Of a stretch of 64,000 nt of DNA, positions 39,421-50,107 are shown in pieces. The notes under the pieces were generated by a model. It worked only from the letters and a program-made list of their open reading frames with translations, had not been told where the DNA came from and made no database searches. The position numbers were made by a program, and so were the translations under genes. Position 1 is the first letter of the stretch, and every line of letters starts with the position of its first letter. Where the stretch lies: the NCBI RefSeq assembly GCF_002954615.1, contig NZ_MSCJ01000001.1, positions 186,001 through 250,000 of the forward strand. The letters are read 5' to 3'. This DNA is from Photobacterium angustum (lineage in GTDB: Bacteria > Pseudomonadota > Gammaproteobacteria > Enterobacterales > Vibrionaceae).

Positions 39421-40473
39421 TTAGAAGTCGTAACGAGCACCTAGAACGAATTCATCAGATGCTGCAACTTTACCTACTTTGTTCTTATCAAGCATGTTGA
39501 ATGTGTAAGAAGCGTAAGTGCGGAAGTTGCTGTTGAAGTAGTAAGTAGCATCAACTGCAGCTGCGTTTGCTAGCTCATCGTATACGTTGTGAGCGTTTTC
39601 ATCTTTCATGAAGCCGTAAGTAGTCGTGAATACAGTTTTACCCATAGTGTACGCTGCTGCGAATTCGTAACCTTGAGTATCAGTTACTGCATCAGTTACT
39701 AGGTTTTTACCATCGCGACGGCCAGACTTGTATAGACCACCGAAGTATAGGTCGCCCATTGTGTAAGATGCTGTAGCAAAAGTTTGCTCAGAACGTGCTT
39801 TGTGAGTGTTCACGCCATTTTGGTCGCGTTGCTCGCCGTAACCAGCACCTAGTGCAAGACCAGTATCAGCTACTTTGTATACAGCACCTGTTGAGAAACC
39901 GTGTACGTCTGTTTTGTTACCAGCTGTATCGTAATCAGCACCAGAGAATACGTAGTTAGCTTTGAATGTTAGATCACCAAAGTTACCAGTGTATGCTAGG
40001 TTGTTAGTAGTACGGTCAGCTACTGCTAGTTTAGTACCACCAACTACAGAACCTGCGTATGCCATGATATCAGTGAAATCAGTTAGCATACCTAGAGAGC
40101 CGTCAGCCTTACCGTAAACAATTTGACCGTATTGGTCGCTGTTTACACCAGCATACATGTAACGGTTTTCGTCATCAGAGTTGTCGTCTTTGAACTCGCG
40201 CTCGTAGAAACCAATACCTTGAACGCCATCTGCGATTTGTGTTTTCGCATCAATGTTTACACGTACACGTGAAATATCAGTTACTTCATTTTCAGTTTTT
40301 TGTAGTGTTGGTGCTACTAAATTATTTTCAGCTTGCTCAGAAAGAAGAGCACGAGCTTCTACACGACCGCCAATAGCAAGAGAAGATGTGTCATCTGAGT
40401 AAACTTGTGCTGCTGATGCTGCGCCAGATAGAGTTGCTGCTGTTACTGCTAAAGCAATAAGGTGCTTGTTCAT
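39421..40473 (-). CDS. General outer-membrane porin, OmpU/OmpH-like
   Basis: A 350-residue precursor of a 16-strand trimeric porin. The signal peptide (about 1-21) ends at SAAQVYSD. Alternating beta-strand pattern is seen throughout, and the protein ends in phenylalanine (FVLGARYDF), the outer-membrane assembly signal. The segment GQIVYGKADGSLGMLTDFTD is the usual start of the constriction loop L3 region. It resembles OmpU of vibrios and the OmpH/OmpL porins of Photobacterium, but the exact orthologue cannot be told by eye. Codon use is strongly biased, as expected for high expression. Confidence 0.88.
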   Translation of the reverse strand: MNKHLIALAVTAATLSGAASAAQVYSDDTSSLAIGGRVEARALLSEQAENNLVAPTLQKTENEVTDISRVRVNIDAKTQIADGVQGIGFYEREFKDDNSDDENRYMYAGVNSDQYGQIVYGKADGSLGMLTDFTDIMAYAGSVVGGTKLAVADRTTNNLAYTGNFGDLTFKANYVFSGADYDTAGNKTDVHGFSTGAVYKVADTGLALGAGYGEQRDQNGVNTHKARSEQTFATASYTMGDLYFGGLYKSGRRDGKNLVTDAVTDTQGYEFAAAYTMGKTVFTTTYGFMKDENAHNVYDELANAAAVDATYYFNSNFRTYASYTFNMLDKNKVGKVAASDEFVLGARYDF

Positions 40474-41047
40474 TACCGAATCCTTTTAAAATTTTTATGT
40501 GTTGCATTTCTATGCCAAATGCATGCTGTTCTTTTTACTTGTGTCTACTGATTTATGTTAGTAAAAAAAACTGAAAAATACCTCATAAGTATTCGTTTTT
40601 TGTTTTTTTTAGCTTTTATTTTTAATTTAATCAGTGTGTTATACCAATCAATAAAAGTTCTAAATTAATTTTATTTTTTAGTTGTCTTTAGGTAATCCAC
40701 GAAAAATATCTGAGTGAATATTTGTATAAATATTGTTGAAGTGTGAGGTTATAACTTTTCTCAATGAAAAAAAGATGGTAGGTAAGATGGTTATTCTTGT
40801 GGTGAATATTTTAACTATTGATTTGTTACTATGAACTATTGATATAGTATTTTTAGTGTATCCATTGTTTTTGACTGTTATTAAAACGAAAAACAGATTA
40901 ATGACGTAACGAGGATGATCTCTTGTTCATCTTTGTTTAAAATGATAGACATCGTTACATATACCCTGTTAGCCCAATCACTATTGGGCTAACTTTTTTA
41001 TTACCTGAAATTGGCGTGCGCTATCAGGTTATTGAGGTAATTTATTT
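40474..41047. other. Divergent porin/greA intergenic region
   Basis: A 574-bp region, very AT-rich from 40555 to 40870. The porin promoter is expected on the minus strand near 40500-40560, with AAAAGGA as its ribosome-binding site. The greA side holds a leader terminator at 40968-40999 (listed separately). No gene was found. Promoter elements were not convincing. Confidence 0.5.
40968..40999 (+). terminator. Leader terminator upstream of greA
   Basis: GTTAGCCCAAT CACT ATTGGGCTAAC followed by TTTTTT: an 11-bp perfect stem ending about 50 nt before the greA start codon and on the same strand. No gene precedes it, so it terminates the greA leader itself. In E. coli, premature termination in the greA leader yields the GraL small RNAs. 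Confidence 0.75.
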
Positions 41048-41521
41048 ATGGAAAAAGTGCCAATGACTGTACGTGGCGAACAAAAGCTACGTAGTGAACT
41101 TGAAGTATTGTTGAAGCGTCGCCCTCTTATTTCTCAGGCGATCGCAGAAGCACGTGAGCTTGGCGACTTAAAAGAAAATGCGGAATACCATGCAGCTCGT
41201 GAAGAGCAAGGTATTTGTGAAGCGCAAATTCGTGATATTGAATACAAGCTATCTGTTGCTCAAATTATCGATGTAAAAACAATGCCAAATACAGGTAAAG
41301 TGATTTTTGGTACAACAATCACGTTATTAGATTTAGACACTGATAATGAAGTGACTTACTGTATTGTTGGTGATGATGAAGCGAATATTAAGGAAAACTT
41401 AATTTCAGTGAACTCGCCTATTGCACGTGGTTTGATTGGTAAGATGGAAGGTGATGAAGTTGCGATTACCACACCAGGCGGCCAAAAAGAGTTTGAAATT
41501 GTAGAAGTGAAATATATCTAG
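41048..41521 (+). CDS. greA: Transcription elongation factor GreA
   Basis: GreA enters the secondary channel of RNA polymerase and stimulates cleavage of backtracked RNA. The 157 residues form an N-terminal coiled coil (about 12-76) with the acidic tip in [18 protein letters not shown], and a C-terminal FKBP-like domain containing [13 protein letters not shown] 41048 matches the E. coli N-terminal length. Confidence 0.96.
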   Translation: MEKVPMTVRGEQKLRSELEVLLKRRPLISQAIAEARELGDLKENAEYHAAREEQGICEAQIRDIEYKLSVAQIIDVKTMPNTGKVIFGTTITLLDLDTDNEVTYCIVGDDEANIKENLISVNSPIARGLIGKMEGDEVAITTPGGQKEFEIVEVKYI

Positions 41522-41617
41522 TAATTTCAATGATGATTATATTAATCAGAAAATGTAATTATTTAAATAGGCGTTATCGATTAGCTGTTAATGCGCGAAT
41601 GTGTATTAATGGTTGAT

Positions 41618-41648
41618 ATAAAAAAGGCCGCTAGGCGGCCTTTTTTAT
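41618..41648. terminator. Bidirectional terminator between greA and yhbY
   Basis: AAAAAAGGCCGC TAG GCGGCCTTTTTT: very stable stem with T-tracts both ways. It overlaps the last codons of yhbY on the minus strand. Confidence 0.9.
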
Positions 41649-41941
41649 TTGCGAGGAAGTTCGATTTTACGATCTTCACTCTGGCGGTAAAGAACCAATG
41701 TTTTACCGATAACCTGCACTTTTTCAGCTTTAGTTTCGCGAACAATAGCGTCGACGATTAAAACTTTAGTTTCACGATCTTCAGTAGCAACTTTAACTTT
41801 GATCAATTCATGATGGTTAAGTGCAATTTCAATTTCAGCCAATACAGCTTCTGTTAGGCCGTTTGCACCCATAAGTACAACTGGTTTTAGATTGTGAGCA
41901 AGACCTTTTAGGAATTGCTTTTGTTTGGTGCTTAGATTCAT
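41645..41941 (-). CDS. yhbY: RNA-binding protein YhbY (CRM domain)
   Basis: A 98-residue CRS1-YhbY (CRM) domain protein that associates with pre-50S ribosomal particles. The chosen start, ATG 41941, gives MNLSTKQKQFLKGLAHNL and the E. coli length (97); the open frame runs on upstream to 41995 but lacks support. The family motif LMGANGLTEAVLAEIEIAL and basic surface residues are visible. It is divergent from rlmE, as in E. coli. Confidence 0.93.
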   Translation of the reverse strand: MNLSTKQKQFLKGLAHNLKPVVLMGANGLTEAVLAEIEIALNHHELIKVKVATEDRETKVLIVDAIVRETKAEKVQVIGKTLVLYRQSEDRKIELPRK

Positions 41942-42153
41942 GATGACTCTATTTTTTTGGTTATTAGGGTTGAAAACGTGACATTCTACCGCCATCTAGA
42001 CTAGAAGACTAATTTGTTTGCATTATGGCAGCATGAAAATTTGTAGTGTTTGAGTTGTACTGCACATTTTGATCGTACATTTTAATGAATTAGATGCGAT
42101 AAAGCCTTTGGCAGACGTATACTTAACAAGTATCTCAACTCATTAGGTTAGAC

Positions 42154-42783
42154 ATGAGTAGAAAAAAACAATCCGGCAGTTCTGGCCGTTGGCTAAAAGA
42201 GCATTTCGACGATAAATACGTTCAGGAAGCACAGAAGCGTGGTTATCGTTCACGTGCTTTCTTTAAAATTGAAGAAATTCAGAACAAAGATAAGTTATTA
42301 AAACCGGGCATGACAGTGGTTGACCTTGGTGCTGCACCAGGTGGTTGGTCACAATATGCGGCAGAAATTGTAGGTAGTGAAGGACAAGTCATTGCTTGTG
42401 ATATTTTGCCAATGGATTCCCTTCCAGGAGTGAGTTTCCTGCAAGGTGATTTCCGAGAAGAGGCAGTGTTAGATGCATTATTGGACCGCATTCAACCAGA
42501 TATGGTTGACGTGGTGATGTCTGATATGGCACCTAATATGAGTGGTAATCTTGCATCCGACCAACCGAGAGCGATGTATCTTGTTGAGCTTGCATTAGAT
42601 ATGTGTCGACAAGTACTTGCGCCGAATGGCAGTTTTACGGTAAAAGTTTTCCAAGGCGAAGGCTTTGACCAATATCTAGCTGAAATTCGTAGTATGTTCA
42701 AAGTGGTTAAAATTCGTAAACCAGATTCCTCGCGAGATCGCTCGCGTGAAGTCTATATTGTGGCTACAGGTTACAAACTGTAG
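42154..42783 (+). CDS. rlmE: 23S rRNA 2'-O-methyltransferase RlmE (FtsJ/RrmJ)
   Basis: RlmE methylates the ribose of U2552 in the A-loop of 23S rRNA late in 50S assembly. The 209 residues match E. coli. The SAM-binding motif [15 protein letters not shown] and the catalytic K-D-K-E residues are visible ([36 protein letters not shown] and SREVYIVA). ftsH begins 40 nt after its stop codon, the conserved rlmE-ftsH pair. Confidence 0.96.
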   Translation: MSRKKQSGSSGRWLKEHFDDKYVQEAQKRGYRSRAFFKIEEIQNKDKLLKPGMTVVDLGAAPGGWSQYAAEIVGSEGQVIACDILPMDSLPGVSFLQGDFREEAVLDALLDRIQPDMVDVVMSDMAPNMSGNLASDQPRAMYLVELALDMCRQVLAPNGSFTVKVFQGEGFDQYLAEIRSMFKVVKIRKPDSSRDRSREVYIVATGYKL

Positions 42784-42823
42784 TAATCTACATTCATCTT
42801 TTAGTTATCGCGAGGTTAACACC

Positions 42824-44788
42824 TTGAGTGACATGGCAAAAAACTTGATTTTATGGTTAGTCATTGCCGTTGTTCTTATGTCTGTATTCCAAAGCTTTGG
42901 AACCAACAGTAGTAAAGCAAGTGGTCAAGTAGACTATACGACATTTGTCCGTCAAATCGGTCAGGATCAGATAAAGGAAGTGCGATTCAATGATCGTGAA
43001 ATCACTGTAACCAAACGTGATAATGCGAGCTATGTAACATACTTACCTGTCGCTAATGATCCTAAGCTGTTAGACGATTTAATTAACGCTAACGTAGCTG
43101 TTGCAGGTACACCACCTGAAGAGCCTAGCCTATTGGCTTCAATCTTCATTTCGTGGTTCCCAATGCTTCTATTAATTGGTGTTTGGATATTCTTTATGCG
43201 TCAGATGCAGGGCGGTGGTGGCAAAGGTGCCATGTCGTTCGGTAAATCTAAAGCGCGTATGATGAGCGAAGACCAAATCAAAACAACGTTCGCCGATGTG
43301 GCTGGTTGTGATGAAGCGAAAGAAGACGTTAAAGAACTGGTTGATTACTTACGTGATCCAAGCCGTTTCCAAAAGTTAGGTGGTAAAATCCCAACAGGTG
43401 TGTTGATGGTTGGTCCTCCTGGTACTGGTAAAACGTTACTTGCAAAAGCGATTGCAGGTGAAGCGAAAGTACCGTTCTTTACTATTTCTGGTTCTGACTT
43501 TGTTGAAATGTTTGTTGGTGTTGGTGCATCTCGTGTGCGTGACATGTTTGAACAAGCAAAAAAGGCTGCGCCTTGTATCATCTTTATCGATGAAATCGAT
43601 GCGGTAGGTCGTCAACGTGGTGCTGGTGTAGGTGGTGGCCACGATGAGCGTGAGCAAACACTTAACCAGATGCTAGTTGAGATGGATGGCTTTGAAGGCA
43701 ATGAGGGTATTATCGTTATTGCTGCAACAAACCGTCCTGACGTACTAGACCCTGCATTACTTCGTCCTGGTCGTTTTGACCGTCAAGTAGTGGTAGGTCT
43801 TCCTGATGTACGCGGTCGTGAGCAGATCCTTAAAGTTCATATGCGTAAAGTACCACTAGATGGTGATGTAAATCCGTCATTGATTGCTCGTGGTACACCA
43901 GGTTTCTCTGGTGCTGATTTAGCAAACCTTGTTAACGAAGCGGCATTGTTTGCTGCCCGTGGTAACAAGCGTACTGTTTCGATGGTTGAGTTCGAATTAG
44001 CGAAAGATAAGATCATGATGGGCGCAGAGCGTAAATCAATGGTTATGTCTGAAGATCAAAAAGAATCAACAGCGTATCACGAAGCAGGTCACGCAATTAT
44101 TGGTCGTTTAGTACCGGATCATGATCCTGTATATAAAGTATCGATTATTCCACGTGGTCGTGCGCTAGGTGTAACGATGTACTTACCCGAGCAAGATCGT
44201 GTAAGTCACTCTCGTGAGTTCTTGGAGTCAATGATTTCAAGCCTTTACGGTGGTCGTTTAGCTGAAGAATTGATTTACGGCGTAGATAAAGTATCAACAG
44301 GTGCATCAAATGACATCGAACGCGCAACTGATATTGCACGTAAGATGGTGACTCAGTGGGGCTTCTCTGAGAAGTTAGGTCCATTACTTTATGCTGAAGA
44401 TGAAGGTGAAGTATTCCTTGGTCGTTCAGTTACACAAAGTAAGCATATGTCTGATGACACTGCAAAACTGATTGATACTGAAGTTCGTACCTTAATTGAT
44501 CGTAACTATCAACGTGCTCGTCAAATTCTAGTTGATAATATGGATATCATGCATGCAATGAAAGATGCATTGATGAAATATGAAACTATTGATGCAGGTC
44601 AGATTGATGACTTGATGGAACGTAAAGCAGAAATCCGTGCGCCGAAAGGTTGGTCGGATAATGACGATACAATGAAACCATCAGGTAAAGAAGCACCTGA
44701 AACTGAATTAGCACCTGATGAGCCAATTGGCGATGGTATTGATGCGTTGACGAAAGAAGACGATACCGATACAAAACCTCAGGCTTAA
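42824..44788 (+). CDS. ftsH: ATP-dependent zinc metalloprotease FtsH (TTG start)
   Basis: FtsH is a membrane-anchored hexameric AAA+ protease that controls LpxC, sigma32 and membrane protein quality. TTG 42824, with GAGG eight bases upstream, gives [12 protein letters not shown] and 654 residues. The inner ATG at 42833 is too far from the GAGG. Two N-terminal transmembrane spans flank a periplasmic domain. The AAA+ domain shows Walker A GPPGTGKT, Walker [12 protein letters not shown] and the SRH arginines of RPGRFDR. The zinc site is HEAGH. The C-terminal tail is acidic and less conserved. Confidence 0.96.
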   Translation: MSDMAKNLILWLVIAVVLMSVFQSFGTNSSKASGQVDYTTFVRQIGQDQIKEVRFNDREITVTKRDNASYVTYLPVANDPKLLDDLINANVAVAGTPPEEPSLLASIFISWFPMLLLIGVWIFFMRQMQGGGGKGAMSFGKSKARMMSEDQIKTTFADVAGCDEAKEDVKELVDYLRDPSRFQKLGGKIPTGVLMVGPPGTGKTLLAKAIAGEAKVPFFTISGSDFVEMFVGVGASRVRDMFEQAKKAAPCIIFIDEIDAVGRQRGAGVGGGHDEREQTLNQMLVEMDGFEGNEGIIVIAATNRPDVLDPALLRPGRFDRQVVVGLPDVRGREQILKVHMRKVPLDGDVNPSLIARGTPGFSGADLANLVNEAALFAARGNKRTVSMVEFELAKDKIMMGAERKSMVMSEDQKESTAYHEAGHAIIGRLVPDHDPVYKVSIIPRGRALGVTMYLPEQDRVSHSREFLESMISSLYGGRLAEELIYGVDKVSTGASNDIERATDIARKMVTQWGFSEKLGPLLYAEDEGEVFLGRSVTQSKHMSDDTAKLIDTEVRTLIDRNYQRARQILVDNMDIMHAMKDALMKYETIDAGQIDDLMERKAEIRAPKGWSDNDDTMKPSGKEAPETELAPDEPIGDGIDALTKEDDTDTKPQA

Positions 44789-44800
44789 TTTAGCGTTGAA

Positions 44801-44833
44801 TAAAAACCCTGGCCTTGGTCAGGGTTTTTTTTA
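44801..44833 (+). terminator. Intrinsic terminator after ftsH
   Basis: AAAACCCTGGCC TTG GTCAGGGTTTT plus further T. folP may be read through or have its own promoter. Confidence 0.82.
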
Positions 44834-44855
44834 TCTTAATAAAATGGAATAGCAG

Positions 44856-45689
44856 ATGCAGTTAACCAGTCGTAATAAAAATTTAGATCTATCTACCCCA
44901 CAGGTCATGGGGATTTTAAATGTTACGCCAGATTCATTTTCTGATGGTGGAAAGTTTAATCGTATCGATTATGCGCTAAATCATGTGGAAAGCATGCTGC
45001 AAGCTGGCACATCCATTATTGATATCGGTGGTGAGTCAACGCGACCTGGTGCTCAAGAGGTAGCACTTAATGAAGAGTTAAATCGCGTCGTACCGATCAT
45101 TGAAGCTATTCGTCAACGGTTTGATTGTTGGATTTCAATAGATACCAGTAAAGCTATGGTCATGAAAGAGGCGGTAAATGCAGGGGCAGATCTGATTAAT
45201 GATGTACGTGCGTTGCAAGAGCCTAATGCACTAGACGTTGCCGCAAAAGCGAATGTGCCGATTTGCTTGATGCATATGCAAGGTCAGCCTCGTACAATGC
45301 AGCATCAACCGAATTATAATCATCTTATTCAAGATGTTTCTGATTTTCTGAGTGAGCGAGTTTCAGCGTGTGAAAATGTTGGAATTTCACGTCAGCAGTT
45401 GATCCTTGATCCTGGTTTTGGATTTGGTAAAACGCTTGAACATAATTATCAAATGTTGGCGAAATTTGAACAATTTCATCAATTCGGATTACCTGTATTA
45501 GCGGGGATGTCTCGTAAATCAATGATATTCAATTTATTAGGTAAGCCACCTGCTGAATGTCTCGCGGGAAGTTTAGCTTGTGCTACCATTGCTGCAATGA
45601 AAGGTGCGCATATTATTCGAGTTCATGATGCTAGAGAAACAGCTGAAGTCATGAAGATTTATAATATGGTACAGCAACAATCGAAATAA
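44856..45689 (+). CDS. folP: Dihydropteroate synthase
   Basis: FolP joins pterin pyrophosphate and p-aminobenzoate to dihydropteroate in folate synthesis and is the sulfonamide target. The 277 residues form the TIM barrel with signature motifs GILNVTPDSFSDGG, DIGGESTRPGA and DPGFGFGKTLEHNY, and the basic phosphate site SRKSMI. The ATG at 44856 has a modest ribosome-binding site. glmM follows after 66 nt. Confidence 0.95.
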   Translation: MQLTSRNKNLDLSTPQVMGILNVTPDSFSDGGKFNRIDYALNHVESMLQAGTSIIDIGGESTRPGAQEVALNEELNRVVPIIEAIRQRFDCWISIDTSKAMVMKEAVNAGADLINDVRALQEPNALDVAAKANVPICLMHMQGQPRTMQHQPNYNHLIQDVSDFLSERVSACENVGISRQQLILDPGFGFGKTLEHNYQMLAKFEQFHQFGLPVLAGMSRKSMIFNLLGKPPAECLAGSLACATIAAMKGAHIIRVHDARETAEVMKIYNMVQQQSK

Positions 45690-45755
45690 AAGTGAATTGT
45701 GGTGTGTCATTAATTGGTGTGCCACTGAAGTATTCAATATAGCTAGGAGCAAAAC

Positions 45756-47093
45756 ATGTCTGAACGTAAGTTCTTTGGTACTGATGGTATTCGTGGTTTA
45801 GTCGGTGAAGCACCGATTACACCTGATTTTGTAATGAAGTTAGGTTGGGCTGCTGGTCGCGTATTATCGCAAACGGGGACTAAAAAAGTCTTAATTGGTA
45901 AAGATACCCGTATCTCTGGCTATATGTTGGAGTCTGCTTTAGAAGCAGGCTTAGCAGCAGCAGGTTTAAAGGCCGCATTTACAGGACCAATGCCAACACC
46001 AGCAGTTGCTTATCTTACTCGTACGTTCCGAGCAGAAGCTGGTATTGTTATTTCAGCATCTCATAACCCGTATTACGATAACGGTATAAAGTTTTTTTCA
46101 GCAAAAGGTACTAAATTACCTGATGATATTGAGCTTGCAATTGAAGCTGAAATGGAAAAACCATTAACCTGTGTAGAATCAGCATTGCTTGGTAAAGCTT
46201 ATCGTATCGATGATGCCGCTGGACGTTACATTGAATTTTGTAAAGGGACATTTCCAACACATTTAAGCCTTGAAGGTTTTAAAATTATTGTCGATTGCGC
46301 TCACGGCGCAACTTACCATATTGCACCTAAAGTTTTTTCTGAGCTTGGCGCTGAAGTTATTGCTATTGGTTGTGAGCCTAACGGTATCAATATTAATGAC
46401 AAAGTGGGAGCTACGGACGTTGCAGCCTTACAAGCTAAGGTATTAGAAGAACAAGCGGATTTTGGTATCGCACTCGATGGTGATGGCGATCGTGTGATCA
46501 TGGTTGATGAACTAGGGAATAAAGTTGATGGTGACCAAATAGCCTATATTATTGCTCGTGATGCATTACGCCGTGGCGAGTTAAAAGGTGGTGTTGTTGG
46601 TACATTAATGACAAATATGGGCATGGAAGTTGCTCTTAAGAATTTAGGTATTCCATTTGTACGTGCCAAAGTAGGCGATCGTTACGTAATGGAAGAGCTG
46701 CAGAAGCATGATTGGTTGATTGGTGCAGAGAACTCTGGCCATGTCATTTTGCTTGATAAAGTGACAACTGGTGATGGTATTGTGGCTGGTCTTCAAGTGA
46801 TGGCATCAATTGTTGCAAGTAAGATGAGCTTGAAAGAACTTTGTGATGGTATGGTTATGTTCCCTCAAGTACTTGAAAATGTACGTTTCAAAGGAACATC
46901 TGATCCACTAAAGTCTGATGCAGTTATTACTGCAACTAAATTAGTTGAAGAAAAGTTAGGTGATAATGGTCGCGTATTGTTACGTAAGTCAGGCACTGAG
47001 CCATTAATTCGTGTTATGGTTGAAGGCCAAGATGCGGCTGATGTTCAGCAATATGCTCTTGATATTGCAAAAGCAGTAAAAGAAAACTGCTAA
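45756..47093 (+). CDS. glmM: Phosphoglucosamine mutase
   Basis: GlmM converts glucosamine-6-phosphate to glucosamine-1-phosphate for UDP-GlcNAc, feeding peptidoglycan and LPS. The 445 residues match E. coli. The phosphorylated serine is S102 in [13 protein letters not shown]. The metal-binding loop is [11 protein letters not shown], the sugar loop GAENSGHVI and the phosphate loop [11 protein letters not shown]. It follows folP as in E. coli (ftsH-folP-glmM-secG). Confidence 0.96.
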   Translation: MSERKFFGTDGIRGLVGEAPITPDFVMKLGWAAGRVLSQTGTKKVLIGKDTRISGYMLESALEAGLAAAGLKAAFTGPMPTPAVAYLTRTFRAEAGIVISASHNPYYDNGIKFFSAKGTKLPDDIELAIEAEMEKPLTCVESALLGKAYRIDDAAGRYIEFCKGTFPTHLSLEGFKIIVDCAHGATYHIAPKVFSELGAEVIAIGCEPNGININDKVGATDVAALQAKVLEEQADFGIALDGDGDRVIMVDELGNKVDGDQIAYIIARDALRRGELKGGVVGTLMTNMGMEVALKNLGIPFVRAKVGDRYVMEELQKHDWLIGAENSGHVILLDKVTTGDGIVAGLQVMASIVASKMSLKELCDGMVMFPQVLENVRFKGTSDPLKSDAVITATKLVEEKLGDNGRVLLRKSGTEPLIRVMVEGQDAADVQQYALDIAKAVKENC

Positions 47094-47142
47094 TTTGCAT
47101 TTCGCGATAAATTTCAACTATGAATTTTATCGAATAAATAAG

Positions 47143-47176
47143 AAGGCAGGGTAGCGGATACTCTGCCTATATTTTT
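47143..47176 (+). terminator. Terminator after glmM
   Basis: AGGCAGGGTA / TACTCTGCCT stem (one G-T pair) with a five-base loop, followed by ATATTTTTAT. The T-tract is broken, so efficiency may be moderate. Confidence 0.6.
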
Positions 47177-47355
47177 ATGTCGACTTCGTTTTGGCTAAAT
47201 GTTGTGCAAGTGGTGTGGTGTAAAGCGTTTTTCATCAAATATTACTTGTCACTACGATAGGGTTTCGCTAGTATGCAGTCGCTCCTTGGAAGATGGAGTG
47301 CGCTGGCCCTGCCTAGAGCAAAGCTGGCATAGCAATTTAACCATAGGTGGAAGCC

Positions 47356-47697
47356 ATGTACGAAATTCTACTTGTGATTTATCTTGTCGCCGCGCTTGGT
47401 GTAATTGGCCTAGTTTTGGTACAGCAAGGTAAAGGCGCAGATATGGGAGCCTCATTTGGGGCTGGAGCATCAGGCACATTGTTTGGCTCTAGCGGTTCCG
47501 GTAACTTTTTAACCCGAATGACAACAGTTTTAGCTGCAATTTTCTTTGTTATCAGCCTTGTTCTTGGCAACATGAGTGCAAAACAAGCAACAGAGGGAAG
47601 TGGTTGGGATAACCTAACTGCACCAGCGACAACACAACCTGTTGTGGAAAAAACAAAAACTGAGAAGGCTCCATCAACGGATGAGATCCCTCAGTAA
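47356..47697 (+). CDS. secG: Protein translocase subunit SecG
   Basis: SecG is the small accessory subunit of the SecYEG channel. The 113 residues start at ATG 47356 with AGGTGG nine bases upstream; an earlier GTG at 47347 overlaps that site. Two transmembrane spans (about 3-21 and 52-72) flank the conserved cytoplasmic loop GKGADMGASFGAGASGTLFGS when read in parts. A variable acidic/proline tail ends the protein. tRNA-Leu starts 11 bases after the stop, as in E. coli (secG-leuU). Confidence 0.95.
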   Translation: MYEILLVIYLVAALGVIGLVLVQQGKGADMGASFGAGASGTLFGSSGSGNFLTRMTTVLAAIFFVISLVLGNMSAKQATEGSGWDNLTAPATTQPVVEKTKTEKAPSTDEIPQ

Positions 47698-47708
47698 TTA
47701 AAGATTTA

Positions 47709-47793
47709 GCCGAGATGGTGAAATTGGTAGACACGCTAGCATGAGGTGCTAGTGCCGCAAGGTGTAGGGGTTCAAGTCCCCTTCTCGGCACCA
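47709..47793 (+). tRNA. leuU: tRNA-Leu(GAG)
   Basis: An 85-nt class II tRNA with acceptor arms GCCGAGA/TCTCGGC, a D-arm with GGTAGACAC, anticodon stem CTAGC/GCTAG around loop ATGAGGT (anticodon GAG), a variable arm, GTTCAAGTC in the T-loop and an encoded CCA end. It is probably cotranscribed with secG. Confidence 0.96.
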
Positions 47794-47806
47794 TTATACT
47801 GGTTAC

Positions 47807-47835
47807 TTGAAAAAGTAACGCCCGAACGATATAAT
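47807..47835 (+). promoter_or_regulatory. Sigma70 promoter of the tRNA-fMet/nusA operon
   Basis: TTGAAA (47807-47812), 17-bp spacer, TATAAT (47830-47835). The predicted start near 47842 is about eight bases before the tRNA. Confidence 0.75.
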
Positions 47836-47849
47836 CGTTAGAATTCGGA

Positions 47850-47926
<77 letters not shown>

Positions 47927-48014
47927 CTTTCCTGAAAATAAACTATTCTTAAATGCGAATGTTTGTTTTCTTACTGAGGCAGATTTATTGAGTCTCGGTA
48001 ATCAGGGTCCAGTA

Positions 48015-48044
48015 ATAAAAAACCCCGTAATTCGGGGTTTTTTA
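48015..48044 (+). terminator. Terminator between tRNA-fMet and rimP
   Basis: AAAAAACCCCG TAATT CGGGGTTTTTT. It must be read through or antiterminated if rimP-nusA-infB depends on the promoter before the tRNA. Confidence 0.88.
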
Positions 48045-48114
48045 TTATCTGAAACATGACCATTCAGGTATCTACTGGGCTTTATGCCCTTTTTTTGTTT
48101 CCAGGGGGGTTGTT

Positions 48115-48570
48115 TTGACAGCTTTAGAGACACAATTAACCGAAATGCTTGAGCCATCAGTATTAGCTTTAGGCTATGAACTGGTAGGTTTAGAGTTCAT
48201 TCGTGCTGGTGAGCACTCCACACTTCGCGTATTTATTGACCATGAAAATGGTATCAATGTTGATGATTGCGCTGAAGTTAGTCGCCAAATTAGTGCAGTA
48301 ATGGACGTTGAAGATCCAATTACTGTTGCTTATAACTTGGAAGTATCTTCCCCTGGATTGGAAAGACCACTATTCAAAGCAGCACATTATCAACAGTTTG
48401 TTGGCCACGAAGCTAACATAGTGTTAAAAATGGCGATGGGTAACCGTCGTAAGTGGAAAGGTGACATTGTCGCAGTTGAAGGCGAATTGATCACACTTAA
48501 AGTAGATGGCAATGAAGAGTCCTTTGCACTGAGCAATATCTCTAAGGCCAACCTGGTTCCAAAATTCTAA
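48115..48570 (+). CDS. rimP: Ribosome maturation factor RimP (TTG start)
   Basis: RimP binds the 30S precursor and helps early assembly. The 151 residues start at TTG 48115, preceded by AGGGGGG, giving [14 protein letters not shown] as in relatives. The N-terminal alpha/beta domain includes [11 protein letters not shown] and [10 protein letters not shown], followed by [12 protein letters not shown] and a C-terminal SH3-like domain with [13 protein letters not shown]. It is the first protein gene of the nusA-infB operon. Confidence 0.95.
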   Translation: MTALETQLTEMLEPSVLALGYELVGLEFIRAGEHSTLRVFIDHENGINVDDCAEVSRQISAVMDVEDPITVAYNLEVSSPGLERPLFKAAHYQQFVGHEANIVLKMAMGNRRKWKGDIVAVEGELITLKVDGNEESFALSNISKANLVPKF

Positions 48571-48592
48571 CCGCTAAATTGGGGCATTAGAA

Positions 48593-50080
48593 ATGAACAA
48601 AGAAATTTTGGCTGTCGTAGAAGCGGTATCCAACGAAAAAGCTGTTCCTCGTGAGCGTATTTTTGAAGCATTAGAAATCGCACTTGCAACAGCAACTAAA
48701 AAGAAACATGAAGCAGAAATTGATGTACGTGTTGCAATTGATCGTAAAACGGGTGAGTTTGAAACTTTCCGTCGCTGGAAAGCGGTAGAAGAAGTAACTC
48801 AACCAACGCTTGAGATCACTCTTGAAGCGGCACAGTTTGAAGATCCGACAATTGTTGCTGGCGATTACGTTGAAGATGATATTGAATCTGTAACGTTTGA
48901 CCGTATTACGACACAAACTGCAAAACAAGTTATCGTACAAAAAGTACGTGAAGCTGAACGTGCTCAAATTGTTGAGCAATTTATCGATAATGAAGGTGAG
49001 TTAATCACTGGTATCGTTAAAAAAGTAAACCGTGATGCGGTTATTATCGATCTAGGTAATAACGCTGAAGCTGTTATCCAACGTGATGATCAGCTTCCAC
49101 GTGAAAACTTCCGTCCGGGTGACCGTGTACGTGGTCTGCTATACAAAGTTGCGCCAGAAGCGCGTGGCTTCCAGTTATTCATGACACGTTCTAAGCCAGA
49201 AATGCTTTCTGAGCTATTCCGTATTGAAGTGCCAGAAATGGGCGAAGAGCTTATTGAACTAATGGGCGCTGCACGCGATCCTGGTTCTCGTGCAAAAATC
49301 GCAGTAAAAACTAACGATAAGCGTATTGACCCTGTGGGTGCGTGTGTTGGTATGCGTGGTGCACGTGTTCAAGCGGTTTCTGGTGAGCTTGGCGGCGAGC
49401 GTATTGATATCGTGCTTTGGGATGAGAATCCAGCGCAATACGTGATCAATGCTATGGCTCCTGCTGAAGTTGATTCAATCATTGTTGATGAAGATAACCA
49501 TACGATGGATATCGCAGTGCAGAAAGATAATCTAGCACAAGCGATTGGTCGCAGTGGTCAGAACGTACGTCTAGCCTCTCAACTTACTGGTTGGGAACTA
49601 AACGTAATGACGGTTGAAGATCTTCAGAAGAAACACCAAGAAGAAGCGAAAGAGTCAATTGAAGTGTTTACTAAGCACCTAGATATTGATGAAGAGTTCG
49701 CAACGGTATTGGTTGAAGAAGGTTTCACTACATTAGAAGAAATTGCTTACGTTCCAGTAAGTGAGCTAATGGATGTTGATGGTCTTGATGAAGAGATTAT
49801 CGATCAACTACGTAGTCGTGCAAAAGCTGCATTAACTACGCTTGCGCTTGCTAAAGAAGAAACGCTTGACGGTGCTGAGCCAGCTGAAGACTTACTAGGT
49901 CTTGAAGGTTTAGAGCGTGAATTGGCGTTCAAATTTGCAGCGAAAGGTATTTGTACGCTTGAAGATCTTGCTGATCAGGGAACTGATGACTTGACCGACA
50001 TTGAAGGCGTGGACGATGCAAAAGCGGGTGAGCTAATTATGGCTGCGCGTAATATTTGCTGGTTCAGTGACGAAGCGTAA
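48593..50080 (+). CDS. nusA: Transcription termination/antitermination factor NusA
   Basis: NusA binds RNA polymerase and the nascent RNA, and modulates pausing, termination and antitermination. The 495 residues match E. coli. Order: N-terminal RNAP-binding domain (about 1-125), S1 domain (about 135-200, [22 protein letters not shown] in parts), KH1 and KH2 (about 200-345, with [12 protein letters not shown] and [13 protein letters not shown]), then two acidic repeats at the C-terminus that are typical of gammaproteobacteria. infB follows 27 nt later. Confidence 0.97.
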   Translation: MNKEILAVVEAVSNEKAVPRERIFEALEIALATATKKKHEAEIDVRVAIDRKTGEFETFRRWKAVEEVTQPTLEITLEAAQFEDPTIVAGDYVEDDIESVTFDRITTQTAKQVIVQKVREAERAQIVEQFIDNEGELITGIVKKVNRDAVIIDLGNNAEAVIQRDDQLPRENFRPGDRVRGLLYKVAPEARGFQLFMTRSKPEMLSELFRIEVPEMGEELIELMGAARDPGSRAKIAVKTNDKRIDPVGACVGMRGARVQAVSGELGGERIDIVLWDENPAQYVINAMAPAEVDSIIVDEDNHTMDIAVQKDNLAQAIGRSGQNVRLASQLTGWELNVMTVEDLQKKHQEEAKESIEVFTKHLDIDEEFATVLVEEGFTTLEEIAYVPVSELMDVDGLDEEIIDQLRSRAKAALTTLALAKEETLDGAEPAEDLLGLEGLERELAFKFAAKGICTLEDLADQGTDDLTDIEGVDDAKAGELIMAARNICWFSDEA

Positions 50081-50107
50081 TAAAAAATAAAGCAAGGGAG
50101 GAGCATT

